Shown here: in pieces, positions 17,985 through 26,775 of the stretch
How positions within the stretch are numbered: position 1 is the first letter of the stretch
Layout of the letters: each line of letters starts with the position of its first letter
From: Tolypothrix sp. PCC 7910
GTDB taxonomy: Bacteria; Cyanobacteriota; Cyanobacteriia; Cyanobacteriales; Nostocaceae
NCBI RefSeq assembly: GCF_011769525.1
Contig: NZ_CP050440.1
Coordinates: 6,511,501 to 6,575,500 of the forward strand
Direction: 5' to 3'
DNA: 64,000 nucleotides
Program-made: the position numbers and the translations under genes
Notes under the pieces: model-generated
What the model was told of the DNA's origin: nothing
Databases searched by the model: none
What the model saw: only the letters and a program-made list of their open reading frames with translations

Positions 17985-19718
17985 ATGCAACCACCCATTA
18001 CAGTTGGTACTGTCCTGCAAAACCGTTACCGGATTATCCAAATTCTCGGACAAGGGGGATTTGGCAGAACCTATCTAGCGGAAGACCAGAGGCGTTTTAA
18101 TGAACTGTGCGCCATTAAGGAATTGATTCCGACAACAACCGGAACTTCGGTTTGGGAGAAAACGCAAGAACTTTTCCACAGGGAAGCCGCTATTTTGTAT
18201 CAAATCGAGCATCCGCAAGTACCAAAATTCCGAGAAAGGTTTGAAGAAGACCAGCGTTTGTTTTTGGTGGAAGATTACGTTGCAGGAAAGACTTACCGCG
18301 CTATCCTTTCAGAACGTCAAGCTGTTAGTCAGACATTAACAGAAAAAGAAGTTTTACAGTTGATGCGCTCTTTATTACCTGTGTTGGCGCATATTCATAG
18401 TCGAGGAATTATTCACCGGGATATATCACCAGAAAATATTATTTTACGTGATAGTGATAGTCAGCCAGTCTTAATTGATTTTGGGGTAGTTAAAGAACTA
18501 GCAACGCGATTACAATCCCCCAATAGCACAGCACCAGTTACTACAGTAGGAAAATTAGGTTATTCTCCCAGTGAGCAAATGCAAACAGGGCAAGCTTACC
18601 CTAATAGTGATTTATATGCGCTTGCCGTCACAGCAATTGTTTTGCTAACTGGTAGAGAACCCTCAGACTTATTTGATGAAAATCAACTAACTTGGAATTG
18701 GCAACAATGGGCGAGAGTAAATCCCCAATTTGCCCAAGTTTTAAATCGGATGTTGAATTATCGGCCCAGCGATCGCTATCAAAGTGCGGCTGATGTCATC
18801 CAAGCATTACAATCTGTAGATCAAGCAAATGTGACGAATCCTAACGTCACTAACACTAGTGCTGTATCCAATATGCAAACCATCGCAGTTGGTGGTCGTC
18901 CGCCTCAGCCAGCACCATCGCCTTCCCCCAACAGACCTGCACCTGTAATTCCACCCAGCAATCATAGCTCTGTTTTAGATAATCCTTTAGCAATTGGGGC
19001 GATTGGCAGTGCTGTAGTCATCCTAGCAGGATTTGGTTCTTGGGCTTTAGTCAGTTCGATTCGCAGTCGCTCGACTACACAACCAGAAACACCAGTACAA
19101 ACTTTCCCTTCACCAGTTGTTTCTGGTGGTACGACATTAACACCCACGCCTACACCTACTAGTACTGAACCTGCTGTAATTAGCAAACGCCTCAATTTAG
19201 GAAACACAAATACAACTACAGTAGAAGATACTTTAGAGGAAAATCAAATAGTTCAGTATACTTTTTTTGGACGCAAAGGTGAAAAATTAACTACTGCTAT
19301 TGCTCAAGGAACTGGTATTGTTTTATCAGTTTTAGATACTAAGAAACAACCAATTGATAATACTGCTAATCAAGTACAATCCTATGATGGTGTATTGCCT
19401 GTAAGCGGTAGATACACTATTCAATTAAGTCTAGTTCCTGGTGTGGCTGAAAGTGATTATAGTCTCAATGTGGCATTAGAAAGGTTAGCTAGAGAAACAC
19501 CGAAACCTATAATTACTCCAACGCCAACGCCTACACAAACGCCTACACAAACACCTATAATCACTCCTATACCAACGCCTACAGAAACTTCTACACAAAC
19601 ACCTATCATTAGTCCTAGCCCAACTCTCACAGCAACGCCTACAGAAAGCCCTACTTCTCAGGAAGAGCAAAATAACTTACCTAATGATAGAACGTTAAAC
19701 CCAAGCTCTAATCAATAA
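17985..19718 (+). CDS. Transmembrane Ser/Thr kinase with extracytoplasmic PPC-like domain and Thr/Pro tail
   Basis: 577 residues. Cytoplasmic kinase: GQGGFG at 22-27, Lys45, HRDISPEN at 144-151 (Ser where most kinases have Lys, a variant seen in cyanobacterial Pkn2-like kinases) and DFG at 165-167. A Pro/Ser linker leads to one membrane helix at about 335-357. Outside lies a Thr/Pro stretch (385-397), a ~95-residue beta domain resembling bacterial pre-peptidase C-terminal (PPC) domains, with VQYTFFGRKGEKLT and SYDGVLPVSGRYTIQLSL, and a final ~80-residue tail of PTPTQTPT repeats like a wall-spanning or glycosylated stalk. The layout suggests sensing outside and phosphorylation inside; the signal is unknown. 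Confidence 0.92.
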   Translation: MQPPITVGTVLQNRYRIIQILGQGGFGRTYLAEDQRRFNELCAIKELIPTTTGTSVWEKTQELFHREAAILYQIEHPQVPKFRERFEEDQRLFLVEDYVAGKTYRAILSERQAVSQTLTEKEVLQLMRSLLPVLAHIHSRGIIHRDISPENIILRDSDSQPVLIDFGVVKELATRLQSPNSTAPVTTVGKLGYSPSEQMQTGQAYPNSDLYALAVTAIVLLTGREPSDLFDENQLTWNWQQWARVNPQFAQVLNRMLNYRPSDRYQSAADVIQALQSVDQANVTNPNVTNTSAVSNMQTIAVGGRPPQPAPSPSPNRPAPVIPPSNHSSVLDNPLAIGAIGSAVVILAGFGSWALVSSIRSRSTTQPETPVQTFPSPVVSGGTTLTPTPTPTSTEPAVISKRLNLGNTNTTTVEDTLEENQIVQYTFFGRKGEKLTTAIAQGTGIVLSVLDTKKQPIDNTANQVQSYDGVLPVSGRYTIQLSLVPGVAESDYSLNVALERLARETPKPIITPTPTPTQTPTQTPIITPIPTPTETSTQTPIISPSPTLTATPTESPTSQEEQNNLPNDRTLNPSSNQ

Positions 19719-19838
19719 AAACTTTACCGGAAATAGGTAATTGGTAATAGTAAATTCTAAATTATGGTGAGGTTGCAACTATAATTTTGTGCCTGCTGTA
19801 TTTAGATGAAATTTGCAGTAAATAATACTAAAAGGTAA

Positions 19839-20525
19839 ATGTCAAATATCAACGCACTACTAATTACTGGAACCGATACTGAGGCGGGTAAAACAGTTTT
19901 AACAACAGCATTAGCTGCTTATTTGCAAAAATATTTTCCCCAACGCAATTGGGGATTGATGAAACCAATTCAATCTGGAGAAGGCGATCGCGAATGGTAT
20001 CAAAAGCTGTTTTCCCTCAAGCAAACAGCAGAAGAAATTACACCGTTGTACTTTCAAGCACCTTTAGCGCCTCCCATCGCCGCTGCTAAGGAAAACCGCC
20101 AAGTTGATTTAGCTGTAGTTTGGCAAGCTTTCTCTCAAGAGCGATCGCGTCGAGATTTTGTGTTGGTAGAATCGTTAGGGGGTTTAGGTTCACCAATTAC
20201 AGATGAATTAACAGTGGCAGATTTAGCTGGAGATTGGCATTTACCAACAGTTTTGGTAGTACCAGTGAGGTTAGGTGCGATCGCGCAAGCAGTGGCTAAT
20301 GTCGCATTAGCTAGACAAGCAAAAATCAACCTCAAAGGAATCATTCTCAATTGCGTACAACCCCGTTCCGATGCTGAAATTGCCGATTTAACACCCCCAG
20401 AGATGATTCAATCACTCACCAATATCCCAGTGTTAGGCTGCTTACCTTATCTAGAGAACCTTACTGATTTAGATAAACTAGCTCAAGTAGCCTCAAATTT
20501 AAATTTAGAAACACTAAATCTTTGA
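19839..20525 (+). CDS. bioD: Dethiobiotin synthetase
   Basis: ATP-dependent carboxylation and ring closure of 7,8-diaminopelargonate to dethiobiotin, the penultimate step of biotin synthesis. 228 residues, typical. Seen: P-loop [12 protein letters not shown] at 11-22, the substrate-binding [12 protein letters not shown] segment, the [21 protein letters not shown] loop and the nucleotide-base region around LNCVQPRSD. The second motif has Ser in LVESLGGL where many BioD proteins have Gly (EGAGG). That is a difference worth noting, and it leaves some room for a related activity. It stands alone; other bio genes are not in the window. Confidence 0.9.
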   Translation: MSNINALLITGTDTEAGKTVLTTALAAYLQKYFPQRNWGLMKPIQSGEGDREWYQKLFSLKQTAEEITPLYFQAPLAPPIAAAKENRQVDLAVVWQAFSQERSRRDFVLVESLGGLGSPITDELTVADLAGDWHLPTVLVVPVRLGAIAQAVANVALARQAKINLKGIILNCVQPRSDAEIADLTPPEMIQSLTNIPVLGCLPYLENLTDLDKLAQVASNLNLETLNL

Positions 20526-20663
20526 TAACGATACACTGAGAACATAACTCATAAGCTGTTGTAACTCTAACTTGCATTGTTGACTGCTGACGGTTAACTG
20601 TTAACAGTCAGCAATCAACGAACTTCATGAGTGATTGTGTAATTTAAAAGCGTAATAGGTATC

Positions 20664-21881
20664 ATGGTTTCTACCTTCCCCAATCCTGGTGCTGTTGACT
20701 TATCTCACGTTCGGCTTTCGATCCGTGCATTACAAAATCAACTGGTAGAATGGCGACGCTGGCTGCATCAAAAGCCAGAGTTAGGTTTTCAAGAAAAACT
20801 CACATCTGAGTTTATCTCCCAGAAGTTACAAGAGTGGGGAATTGAGCATCAAACTAATATTGCCCAAACTGGTATTGTTGCCATCATCAAAGGTAACAAA
20901 CTTAGCAGTGGTAAAGTTTTGGCAATTCGCGCTGATATGGATGCTTTGCCAATTCAAGAATTGAATCAAGTACCTTATTGTTCGCAACATGATGGCATAA
21001 TGCACGCTTGTGGACATGACGGACATACTGCGATCGCACTTGGTACAGCTTACTATCTTCAGCAGCATCGCGATGATTTTGCTGGTACTGTCAAAATTAT
21101 CTTTCAGCCAGCAGAAGAAGGGCCAGGGGGTGCAAAACCAATGGTTGAGGCTGGGGTGCTGAAAAACCCAGATGTCGATGCCATTATTGGGTTACATCTG
21201 TGGAATAACTTACCTTTGGGGACAGTGGGTGTCCGGGCTGGGGCGTTAATGGCGGCTGTAGAATTATTTCAATGTACAATTTTGGGCAAAGGTGGACATG
21301 GGGCGATACCACATCAAACAGTAGATTCTATTGTCGTTGCTGCTCAAATTGTCAACGCCTTGCAAACCATTGTGGCGCGGAACGTCAATCCCATTGATTC
21401 AGCAGTTGTGACTGTAGGCGCGCTTCATGCTGGTACTGCACACAATGTAATTGCTGATACAGCCAATATGAAAGGCACAGTTCGCTATTTTAACCCAGCT
21501 TTTCAAGGATATTTTCACCAGCGGATCCAGCAAATTATTGCAGGTGTCTGCCAAAGTCATGGTGCAAGTTACGACTTAGAATATATCTCTCTTTATCCCC
21601 CAGTCATTAATGATGCTGGGATGGCAGAATTAGTGCGATCGGTAGCAGCAGAAGTGATAGAAACTCCTGTAGGAATTGTGCCAGAATGCCAAACTATGGG
21701 CGGCGAAGATATGTCATTTTTCTTGCAAGAAGTTCCAGGTTGCTATTTCTTTCTAGGTTCTGCTAATCCTACAAAAGATTTGGCTTATCCTCATCATCAT
21801 CCCCGCTTTGATTTTGATGAAACTGCCTTACCAATGGGTGTGGAAATCTTTATTAGGTGCGTAGAGAAGTTTTTAAATTAA
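20664..21881 (+). CDS. M20-family amidohydrolase (hippurate/IAA-amino-acid hydrolase type)
   Basis: 405 residues. Zinc or manganese-dependent hydrolase that cleaves N-acyl amino acids. Seen: the RADMDALPIQE motif, metal ligands in HACGHDGHTA (Cys116, His118), the catalytic Glu pair in FQPAEEGPGGAKPM, His in GLHLWNNLPLG, the dimerisation domain with GKGGHGAIPHQTVDSI, and the late MGGEDMSFFLQEVPG metal site. This set is typical of the AmhX/HipO/IAA-amidohydrolase group (M20D). The natural substrate cannot be read from sequence. The start ATG at 20664 has a weak leader. It lies 138 bases after bioD and may be separately transcribed. Confidence 0.93.
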   Translation: MVSTFPNPGAVDLSHVRLSIRALQNQLVEWRRWLHQKPELGFQEKLTSEFISQKLQEWGIEHQTNIAQTGIVAIIKGNKLSSGKVLAIRADMDALPIQELNQVPYCSQHDGIMHACGHDGHTAIALGTAYYLQQHRDDFAGTVKIIFQPAEEGPGGAKPMVEAGVLKNPDVDAIIGLHLWNNLPLGTVGVRAGALMAAVELFQCTILGKGGHGAIPHQTVDSIVVAAQIVNALQTIVARNVNPIDSAVVTVGALHAGTAHNVIADTANMKGTVRYFNPAFQGYFHQRIQQIIAGVCQSHGASYDLEYISLYPPVINDAGMAELVRSVAAEVIETPVGIVPECQTMGGEDMSFFLQEVPGCYFFLGSANPTKDLAYPHHHPRFDFDETALPMGVEIFIRCVEKFLN

Positions 21882-21921
21882 TTGAGTATCGCTTTTGTGA
21901 TTTACAATCTAGTTAGAAATA

Positions 21922-22066
21922 AATACGCTTGGGTTAAACTCATGAGTGATTGATTTGTCACTTATTAAACAAGCCAGATCAATTGGGGGATTCTCCCCCA
22001 AACCCCCGATTGGGTGACGGTTGCGTCCCCCAAACCCCCTCCAAAAATTATTGTTCTGTTTTTTTC
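21922..22066 (+). repeat. Dispersed repeat A, long copy 1
   Basis: About 145 bases nearly identical to the reverse complement of 26776-26918, differing at roughly ten positions. It runs from AATACGCTTGGGTTAA through GATTGATTTGTCACTTATTA, two C-rich blocks separated by GATTGGGTGACGGTTGCGTC, to ATTATTGTTCT and a T-run. The two long copies face each other around a 4.7-kb block. The right end merges with the IS relic that follows. Confidence 0.85.
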
Positions 22067-22452
22067 TAGAAGCGCAAAGTTTGCTAGAGAAGTAAGTTCT
22101 CAAGAGTATCCAAGAAAACTTCAGGATTTCGACGGAATCGAAGTTGTTGAATGCGATGAAGTTGATATTGGCGTAAATCAGAGCGTAATTGTTGCCAACT
22201 CTGTACGCAAAAGAGAGCCAAATCCTGGACTGTAAAACAATGAAGTGCTGTCTTCTATAGCTGAAGCTAACTGAACTGTTCCTCGAATTACAATTGATGA
22301 AGCAGCGACTTTATGACCAGTACAACAACGTTGATGATGTCGCTTTTGGTTGAGGGCTTTTTCTTGCCATTTATGCACCACATATTCTCTGTTTTCTCTA
22401 TTTTATTTGAATAGATGACCCTCTCTAGCAAACTTTGCACTAGGAAAAAAAC
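22059..22452 (-). mobile_element. Short IS relic with degenerate terminal inverted repeats
   Basis: About 394 bases bounded by inverted repeats: left 22059-22091 and right 22421-22452, both containing GCAAAGTTTGCTAGAGA with a T-run and CTAG outside. The interior is a decayed minus-strand reading frame that ends just inside the left repeat, the layout of the 3' part of a transposase gene. So this is probably an internally deleted insertion sequence. The family could not be identified from the residual protein. Confidence 0.6.
22084..22410 (-). pseudogene. Decayed transposase-like fragment
   Basis: Two partial frames on the minus strand appear to be one broken protein: first YVVHKWQEKALNQKRHHQR through HKVAASSIVIRGTVQLASAI, then, after a shift near 22250, LHCFTVQDLALFCVQSWQQL and RQYQLHRIQQLRFRRNPEVF ending LENLLL at a TAG at 22084-22086. 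The Arg/Gln-rich helix and the position inside terminal inverted repeats suggest the C-terminal end of a transposase. I cannot assign a family, and an unrelated host gene fragment is possible. Confidence 0.45.
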
Positions 22453-22492
22453 AAACCCCTACTACCCATTACCAATTACCAAAACCCAAGTC

Positions 22493-23566
22493 CTAAATTC
22501 CCCAACGTAGACTTGGGGTTTTGACTGGTGCATCCCAGAGCCGAATCATTTCATCATCTAGCTTCAATAATGTAATTGAGCATCCTTGCATTTCCAAAGA
22601 TGTAATATAAGGGCCAATGAGATTGCGTACAATTTGTAATCCTTGCTGTTCGCAGATTTGGGCTAGTTTGCGATAGACAAGATAAAGTTCTGAGAGGGGA
22701 GTACCACCCATACTATTGACAAAAGCAAGTACGCGATCGCCTTTTTGTAATGGTGGATCTGTCAGTTCTACATCTACCCAATCCCCTTGCTTTGCATTCC
22801 ATTCTCTGACTGTCCGGCTATAGCCTGTATCGTCAATGATTGCTCGTGCTAAACTTTCAGTAATTTCATCTACAGATTGTACAGCGATGCGTTCTCTACC
22901 TGGTTCACCATGAATCCCAATACCAATTTCTAACTCGCGATCGCTTAATGTAAATGTCGGTGTACCTTTGGCGGGTACTGTACAGGAAGTCAAGGCAATT
23001 CCCATACTCCGCCCATGCAAATTTACCCGACGACATAAATCTGCTATTTGCTGCAAATCATATCCGGCTTCAGCAGCCGCACCACAAATTTTTTCTGCCA
23101 GTACTGTTGTACCCACACCCCGCCTTCCCTGGGTAAAAAGGCTGTCTTTGACTGCGACATCATCATCAATCAAAATATTCAGCACTCGGATATCTTCACT
23201 TTGGGCTAATTCCGTTGCCATTTCAAAGTTCATCACATCGCCACTATAGTTTTTGACGATATAAAGGACACCTGCCCCACTATTTACTTTCTGGGCTGCA
23301 GCTAACATTTGATCTGGGGTAGGTGAAGTAAAAACCTCTCCTGGACAAGCAGCATCAAGCATTCCTCTACCCACAAAACCCGCGTGCATTGGCTCATGTC
23401 CACTGCCACCACCAGATATAATTGCTACTTTTCCTTTTACAGGCGCATCGGCTCGGTAAACAAAGGTTGGTTCATAGCTCACCTGAATTAAATCAGCATG
23501 AGCCACCGCCATACCTTCTAAGCTTTCCCGCACAAAGTCTTCTGGCTTGTTAATCAGCTTTTTCAT
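22493..23566 (-). CDS. dhaK: Dihydroxyacetone kinase subunit DhaK
   Basis: Binds dihydroxyacetone covalently as a hemiaminal through an active-site His and presents it for phosphorylation by DhaL. 357 residues, one DhaK domain only. Seen: [20 protein letters not shown] at 51-70, [11 protein letters not shown] around 107-117, [10 protein letters not shown] and the substrate-binding His219 in GIGIHGEPG. No DhaL domain is fused and no dhaL or dhaM lies nearby: immediately downstream is an IS relic. It needs a partner encoded elsewhere, or dhaL was lost. The upstream PNPOx-like gene ends 43 bases before this one, so they are probably co-transcribed. Confidence 0.95.
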   Translation of the reverse strand: MKKLINKPEDFVRESLEGMAVAHADLIQVSYEPTFVYRADAPVKGKVAIISGGGSGHEPMHAGFVGRGMLDAACPGEVFTSPTPDQMLAAAQKVNSGAGVLYIVKNYSGDVMNFEMATELAQSEDIRVLNILIDDDVAVKDSLFTQGRRGVGTTVLAEKICGAAAEAGYDLQQIADLCRRVNLHGRSMGIALTSCTVPAKGTPTFTLSDRELEIGIGIHGEPGRERIAVQSVDEITESLARAIIDDTGYSRTVREWNAKQGDWVDVELTDPPLQKGDRVLAFVNSMGGTPLSELYLVYRKLAQICEQQGLQIVRNLIGPYITSLEMQGCSITLLKLDDEMIRLWDAPVKTPSLRWGI

Positions 23567-23609
23567 GATCCATGCCTGCCTGAGAATTTGTTACATCCCA
23601 GGATTTATT

Positions 23610-24218
23610 TTACAGTTCCGTCAGGCGATCGCTTAGTTGCTGTTCTAATTGTGTAATGCGAGCTTGTAAAGGAGCAATCATCGCTTCGACTTCATCCACT
23701 GAATAGCGGATAGGAATATGTTGGGGACAGTTTTCGCTAATTGCTTCTACATGAAAGAGAATCGCTCTTTCTACTTCTGCTGGATATCCTGGCATTCGTA
23801 GCTGTGCAATCAAAGCTGGATCGTCTTCAACATATTTGCTTCTTCCCCAAATCTTGAGGCGTTTGCGGTGACGATAATCCATTAAGAAGATGAAGGCTTT
23901 GTCATTACCCGACAGGTTACCCACCGTAACGTACTGTACATTGCCAGTGAAGTCGGCAAAGCCTAGCGTCTTCTCATCCAAGACCTTCAAAAAACCAGGT
24001 GGGCCGCCACGAAATTGAATATATGGATAATCGTTGGAACTGACTGTTCCTAAATAAAAACCGTCGAGTTGAGCAATAAATTCCTCAATCTTTGGGGTAA
24101 TGACATCATTCGCAGAACCATTGGCAATATAGCGCTCATAGGTCTGCCTCGACCCCCGTTGTTCTTGAGCTGCTAGCACTTCCGGGGTAAAAGCAATTTC
24201 TCCAAATTTGCGTGGCAT
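23610..24218 (-). CDS. PNPOx-like flavin-binding (pyridoxamine 5'-phosphate oxidase family) protein
   Basis: 202 residues, split-barrel fold. Seen: ITPKIEEFIAQLDGFYLGTVSSNDYPYIQFRGGPPGFLKV, where the first strand pair and the FMN-phosphate region lie, then LGFADFTGNVQYVTVGNLSGNDKAFIFLMDY and RLKIWGRSKYV. It belongs to the larger PNPOx-like group with an extra C-terminal helix (ARITQLEQQLSDRL, a short coiled coil). It is not PdxH itself. A substrate cannot be given; a flavin- or F420-dependent reductase is likely. Likely first gene of a dhaK transcript. Confidence 0.87.
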   Translation of the reverse strand: MPRKFGEIAFTPEVLAAQEQRGSRQTYERYIANGSANDVITPKIEEFIAQLDGFYLGTVSSNDYPYIQFRGGPPGFLKVLDEKTLGFADFTGNVQYVTVGNLSGNDKAFIFLMDYRHRKRLKIWGRSKYVEDDPALIAQLRMPGYPAEVERAILFHVEAISENCPQHIPIRYSVDEVEAMIAPLQARITQLEQQLSDRLTEL

Positions 24219-24370
24219 AATACACTCCTAAGGAAATTCCAATTAACAAAATATTCCATCCCTGCGGGACGCTACGCGAACGCTATTCAGCAGAGGGAGC
24301 AGAGGATGTAAGTAAGTCAGTGGAAATAAACCAAACTATGTTAAGGAACGTAAATAGGCTTGAAATCCTT

Positions 24371-24480
24371 ACCAATGACCAATGACTAAGGACAAAGCGC
24401 AAAGTCTGAGCGGAGGAAACCTCCGCTCAGAACTTTGTAAGAATGACAGCCTCAGCCAGTTATCTTTAATTTCGCCGACT
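24371..24480 (+). repeat. Dispersed repeat B, hairpin-bearing copy
   Basis: Framework ACCAATGACTAAGGACAA followed by AGCGCAAAG, a perfect 12-bp stem TCTGAGCGGAGG with a 3-base loop and its complement (24405-24431), then ACTTTGTAAG and a CTCAGCCAGTTATCTTTAAT end. The same outer parts occur at 4911-4963 without the hairpin and, inverted, inside cimA (36786-36898). It occupies the spacer between two minus-strand genes. Confidence 0.75.
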
Positions 24481-24548
24481 TACTTAGAGGAGGCAAAGGA
24501 GAAAGATATTGTCCTCTGAAAGTGGGATCATGTATTTTCTGGAAGCTT

Positions 24549-25166
24549 CTAAACCGTAAGAGGTTCTTCAATGCCAATCATTCCTACGAAACCAGGAAGA
24601 TGTTTGATGCGATCAATCCAGCTAAGGATATTTGGGTAATTTTCTAAATTAATATTGCCATCAGGCGCAAGTGCAACATAAGGAAAGACTGCAACATCAG
24701 CGATTGTCGGATGTCCTAATTCCAACCATTCTCGATTTCCTAAGTGATTGTTGAGTTGCGTTAAGATGAACTCTGATTTTTGATTTGCTCGTTCTATGTT
24801 AATGCTGGTCGTTTTGAATAAATGATACAACCGCGCTGATTCAGGGCCTTGGCGAATTTCTCCCGCAGTGGTTGATAACCAGCGCATCACCTGAGCTAGG
24901 GGTAAAGGTTCTAAAGGTAACCATCGCTCGCCGCCATACTGCCGCGCCAAGTATACAAGAATTGCTTGGGCATCTGCCAAAACTGTATTGCCATCGACTA
25001 ACAAAGGCACCTGTCCAAAGGAATTTAGTTCTAAAAATTCTGGCTGCTTATGTGCTCCTACCATCAAATCAACTTTAATCCACTCGTAATCTAAGCTCAG
25101 CAAAGACAGCATTAATTTTGCTTTGTAACTGTTGCCAGATAGTTCGTGACCATAAAGCTTAATCAT
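24549..25166 (-). CDS. Glutathione S-transferase family protein
   Basis: 205 residues. N-terminal thioredoxin-like domain (MIKLYGHELSGNSYKAKLMLSLLSLDYEWI) with the glutathione-binding QVPLLVDGNTVLADAQAILVYLA segment, and a helical C-terminal domain with HPTIADVAVFPYVALAPDG, where the conserved Asp of the N-capping box sits. The catalytic residue is probably Ser11 (SGNSYK). Substrate unknown; detoxification of an electrophile is the usual role. It is divergently transcribed from a TetR-family regulator with two operator palindromes between them, which strongly suggests control by that regulator. Confidence 0.93.
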   Translation of the reverse strand: MIKLYGHELSGNSYKAKLMLSLLSLDYEWIKVDLMVGAHKQPEFLELNSFGQVPLLVDGNTVLADAQAILVYLARQYGGERWLPLEPLPLAQVMRWLSTTAGEIRQGPESARLYHLFKTTSINIERANQKSEFILTQLNNHLGNREWLELGHPTIADVAVFPYVALAPDGNINLENYPNILSWIDRIKHLPGFVGMIGIEEPLTV

Positions 25167-25187
25167 GAGTTAGTCCCAAATTTTTTG

Positions 25188-25203
25188 TACCGTCCGTTCG
25201 GTA
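25188..25203. promoter_or_regulatory. TetR operator palindrome 1
   Basis: TACCGTCCGTTCGGTA, an imperfect palindrome of the TACCG...CGGTA type 22 bases from the GST start codon. A near-identical second site lies 27 bases away (centre to centre). Such paired palindromes in a divergent intergenic region are typical TetR-family operators. Confidence 0.85.
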
Positions 25204-25214
25204 TAAAGCTACTG

Positions 25215-25230
25215 TACCGTTCGTTCGGTA
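25215..25230. promoter_or_regulatory. TetR operator palindrome 2
   Basis: TACCGTTCGTTCGGTA, differing from site 1 at one base. It overlaps TATAAT at 25229-25234, the probable -10 box of the regulator gene, so binding here should block that promoter (autorepression). Confidence 0.85.
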
Positions 25231-25263
25231 TAATGTCAACAGATAATTTTTCACGCTATAAAA

Positions 25264-25818
25264 ATGCCTAAAGAGACTTATATTCCTTGTCTGTTGCAAC
25301 TATTTCGGCAGTATGGTTATGATGGCGCAACCCTAGCCAAAATTTCGGAGGCGACTGGACTAGGAAAAGCTAGCCTTTACCACCACTTCCCTGGCGGTAA
25401 AGATGAGATGGTGGAGGCAGTACTAGATTATCTAGAACGGTGGTTAGTAGAAAATATCCTGCCATCTCTTCAGAGTGAAGGCGATACTGTCACAAAATTG
25501 CAGCGGATGTGCGATCGCCTCAACGAACTTTATGAGGGTGGAAAGCAACCATGTCTATTTGCCATCTTGTTGCTAGGTTCAGCAAGAGATGTATTTCACC
25601 ACAAAGTACAAGAATTATTTCAGCGTTGGATTGATGCGATCACCAGCGTATTAATTGAAGCGGGTATGGATAAAGAACTAGCCAAACAGCGAGCCGAAGA
25701 TGCTGCGATCGCTATTCAAGGTTCACTCATTCTATCTCAAAGTTTGGAAGATCCAACTCCTTTTCAGCGGGTTATTCAGCAACTACCAAAAGAACTCTGT
25801 AGGCTTGTACCAATTTAA
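25264..25818 (+). CDS. TetR/AcrR-family transcriptional repressor
   Basis: 184 residues. The N-terminal helix-turn-helix domain reads LQLFRQYGYDGATLAKISEATGLGKASLYHHFPGGKDEMVEAVL (residues ~8-52); the GLGKASLYHHFPGGK recognition part is typical of the TetR subgroup near LmrA/YxaF. The C-terminal helical domain would bind an inducer. It is divergent from the GST gene and both starts face the paired palindromes at 25188-25230, so it most likely represses both and is released by a compound the GST handles. The inducer is unknown. Confidence 0.93.
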   Translation: MPKETYIPCLLQLFRQYGYDGATLAKISEATGLGKASLYHHFPGGKDEMVEAVLDYLERWLVENILPSLQSEGDTVTKLQRMCDRLNELYEGGKQPCLFAILLLGSARDVFHHKVQELFQRWIDAITSVLIEAGMDKELAKQRAEDAAIAIQGSLILSQSLEDPTPFQRVIQQLPKELCRLVPI

Positions 25819-25936
25819 GTAGGAAAGCGCAATTAAAACGAAATTTTCTAAGGGAAAAGGAGAAGAAAATTTAATATTTTACTCTTTTCATTTTCCCTGA
25901 TTAATTCCGATTTTCAATGCAGACTAGGTTGAAAAA

Positions 25937-26470
25937 TTAAAGATTATTAACTATTCGCTGTTGATATTCCTGTTCTGTCATCATGTCTTGAGTACTTTCT
26001 AAGCGGTCAACAAATACAATACCCTCAAGATGATCGTATTCGTGTTGAAAAATTCGAGCTACGAAATCAGTTAATTCTTGTTGTTGCAATTCACCATTGC
26101 GGTCAGTATATTCCACCTGAATTTTCTGATATCTAGGAACTAAGCCCCTAACACCGGGAACACTCAAACAACCTTCCCAACCTTTAATCATTTCTGTAGA
26201 ATGCCCAATGATTTTCGGATTAATCATTGCTGTTGGTTTCATCTCTGGAGCATTTGGATATCTAGGGTTAGGGCGGGAAGCTACAATAAATAAGCGATAT
26301 GATTCGGCTATTTGTGGTGCAGCAATTCCCACGCCATTAGACCGAGCTACCGTTACCAGTAAATCTTCAATTAGATTTTTTACAACTTCGCTTTGAACAT
26401 TATCAATCAAACTAGCTTTTTGACGTAGTATGGGATTCCCTAATTGAATGATTGGAATTAATTCAGCCAT
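25937..26470 (-). CDS. def: Peptide deformylase
   Basis: Removes the formyl group from the initiator methionine of nascent proteins. 177 residues with all three signature motifs: GVGIAAPQ (46-53; the usual GxGLAAPQ with Ile in place of Leu), EGCLS (99-103; Cys101 binds the metal) and HEYDH (143-147; the two His ligands and catalytic Glu144). It is monocistronic and converges with the TetR-type gene. A spacer with imperfect inverted repeats between them may terminate both. Other def paralogues may exist elsewhere. Confidence 0.96.
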   Translation of the reverse strand: MAELIPIIQLGNPILRQKASLIDNVQSEVVKNLIEDLLVTVARSNGVGIAAPQIAESYRLFIVASRPNPRYPNAPEMKPTAMINPKIIGHSTEMIKGWEGCLSVPGVRGLVPRYQKIQVEYTDRNGELQQQELTDFVARIFQHEYDHLEGIVFVDRLESTQDMMTEQEYQQRIVNNL

Positions 26471-26775
26471 TGGATAAACTCCTTGTTCAATAAATAATTA
26501 TCTAAAGTTTAAAATATATATACGAATCTGATTTAATTATTGAAAAAATCTAACTATGTGTAGGTTTCCTTATCACAAAGTGTAATGCACTGCATTCTCG
26601 ACTTTGGTGCGTTGCGTTATTTATTGCACCCTTATTTATCCAGTATAGCCATCAAATTTGATTTTAAATACACCCATATTAGAGTAGGAATTACCCAGCA
26701 TATCAGGGTTTTAGTGAAATACAGTTCAGCTAAGAAAATAATTGATAACCAAACCAAAAAACTAGTTACTCAACC

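Noticed and set aside
21909-22103. 64-codon minus-strand frame, and a similar 74-codon frame at 26797-27021
   Set aside because: Both are reading frames through dispersed repeat A (GGFGGRNRHPIGGLGENPP) and simply reflect the repeat.
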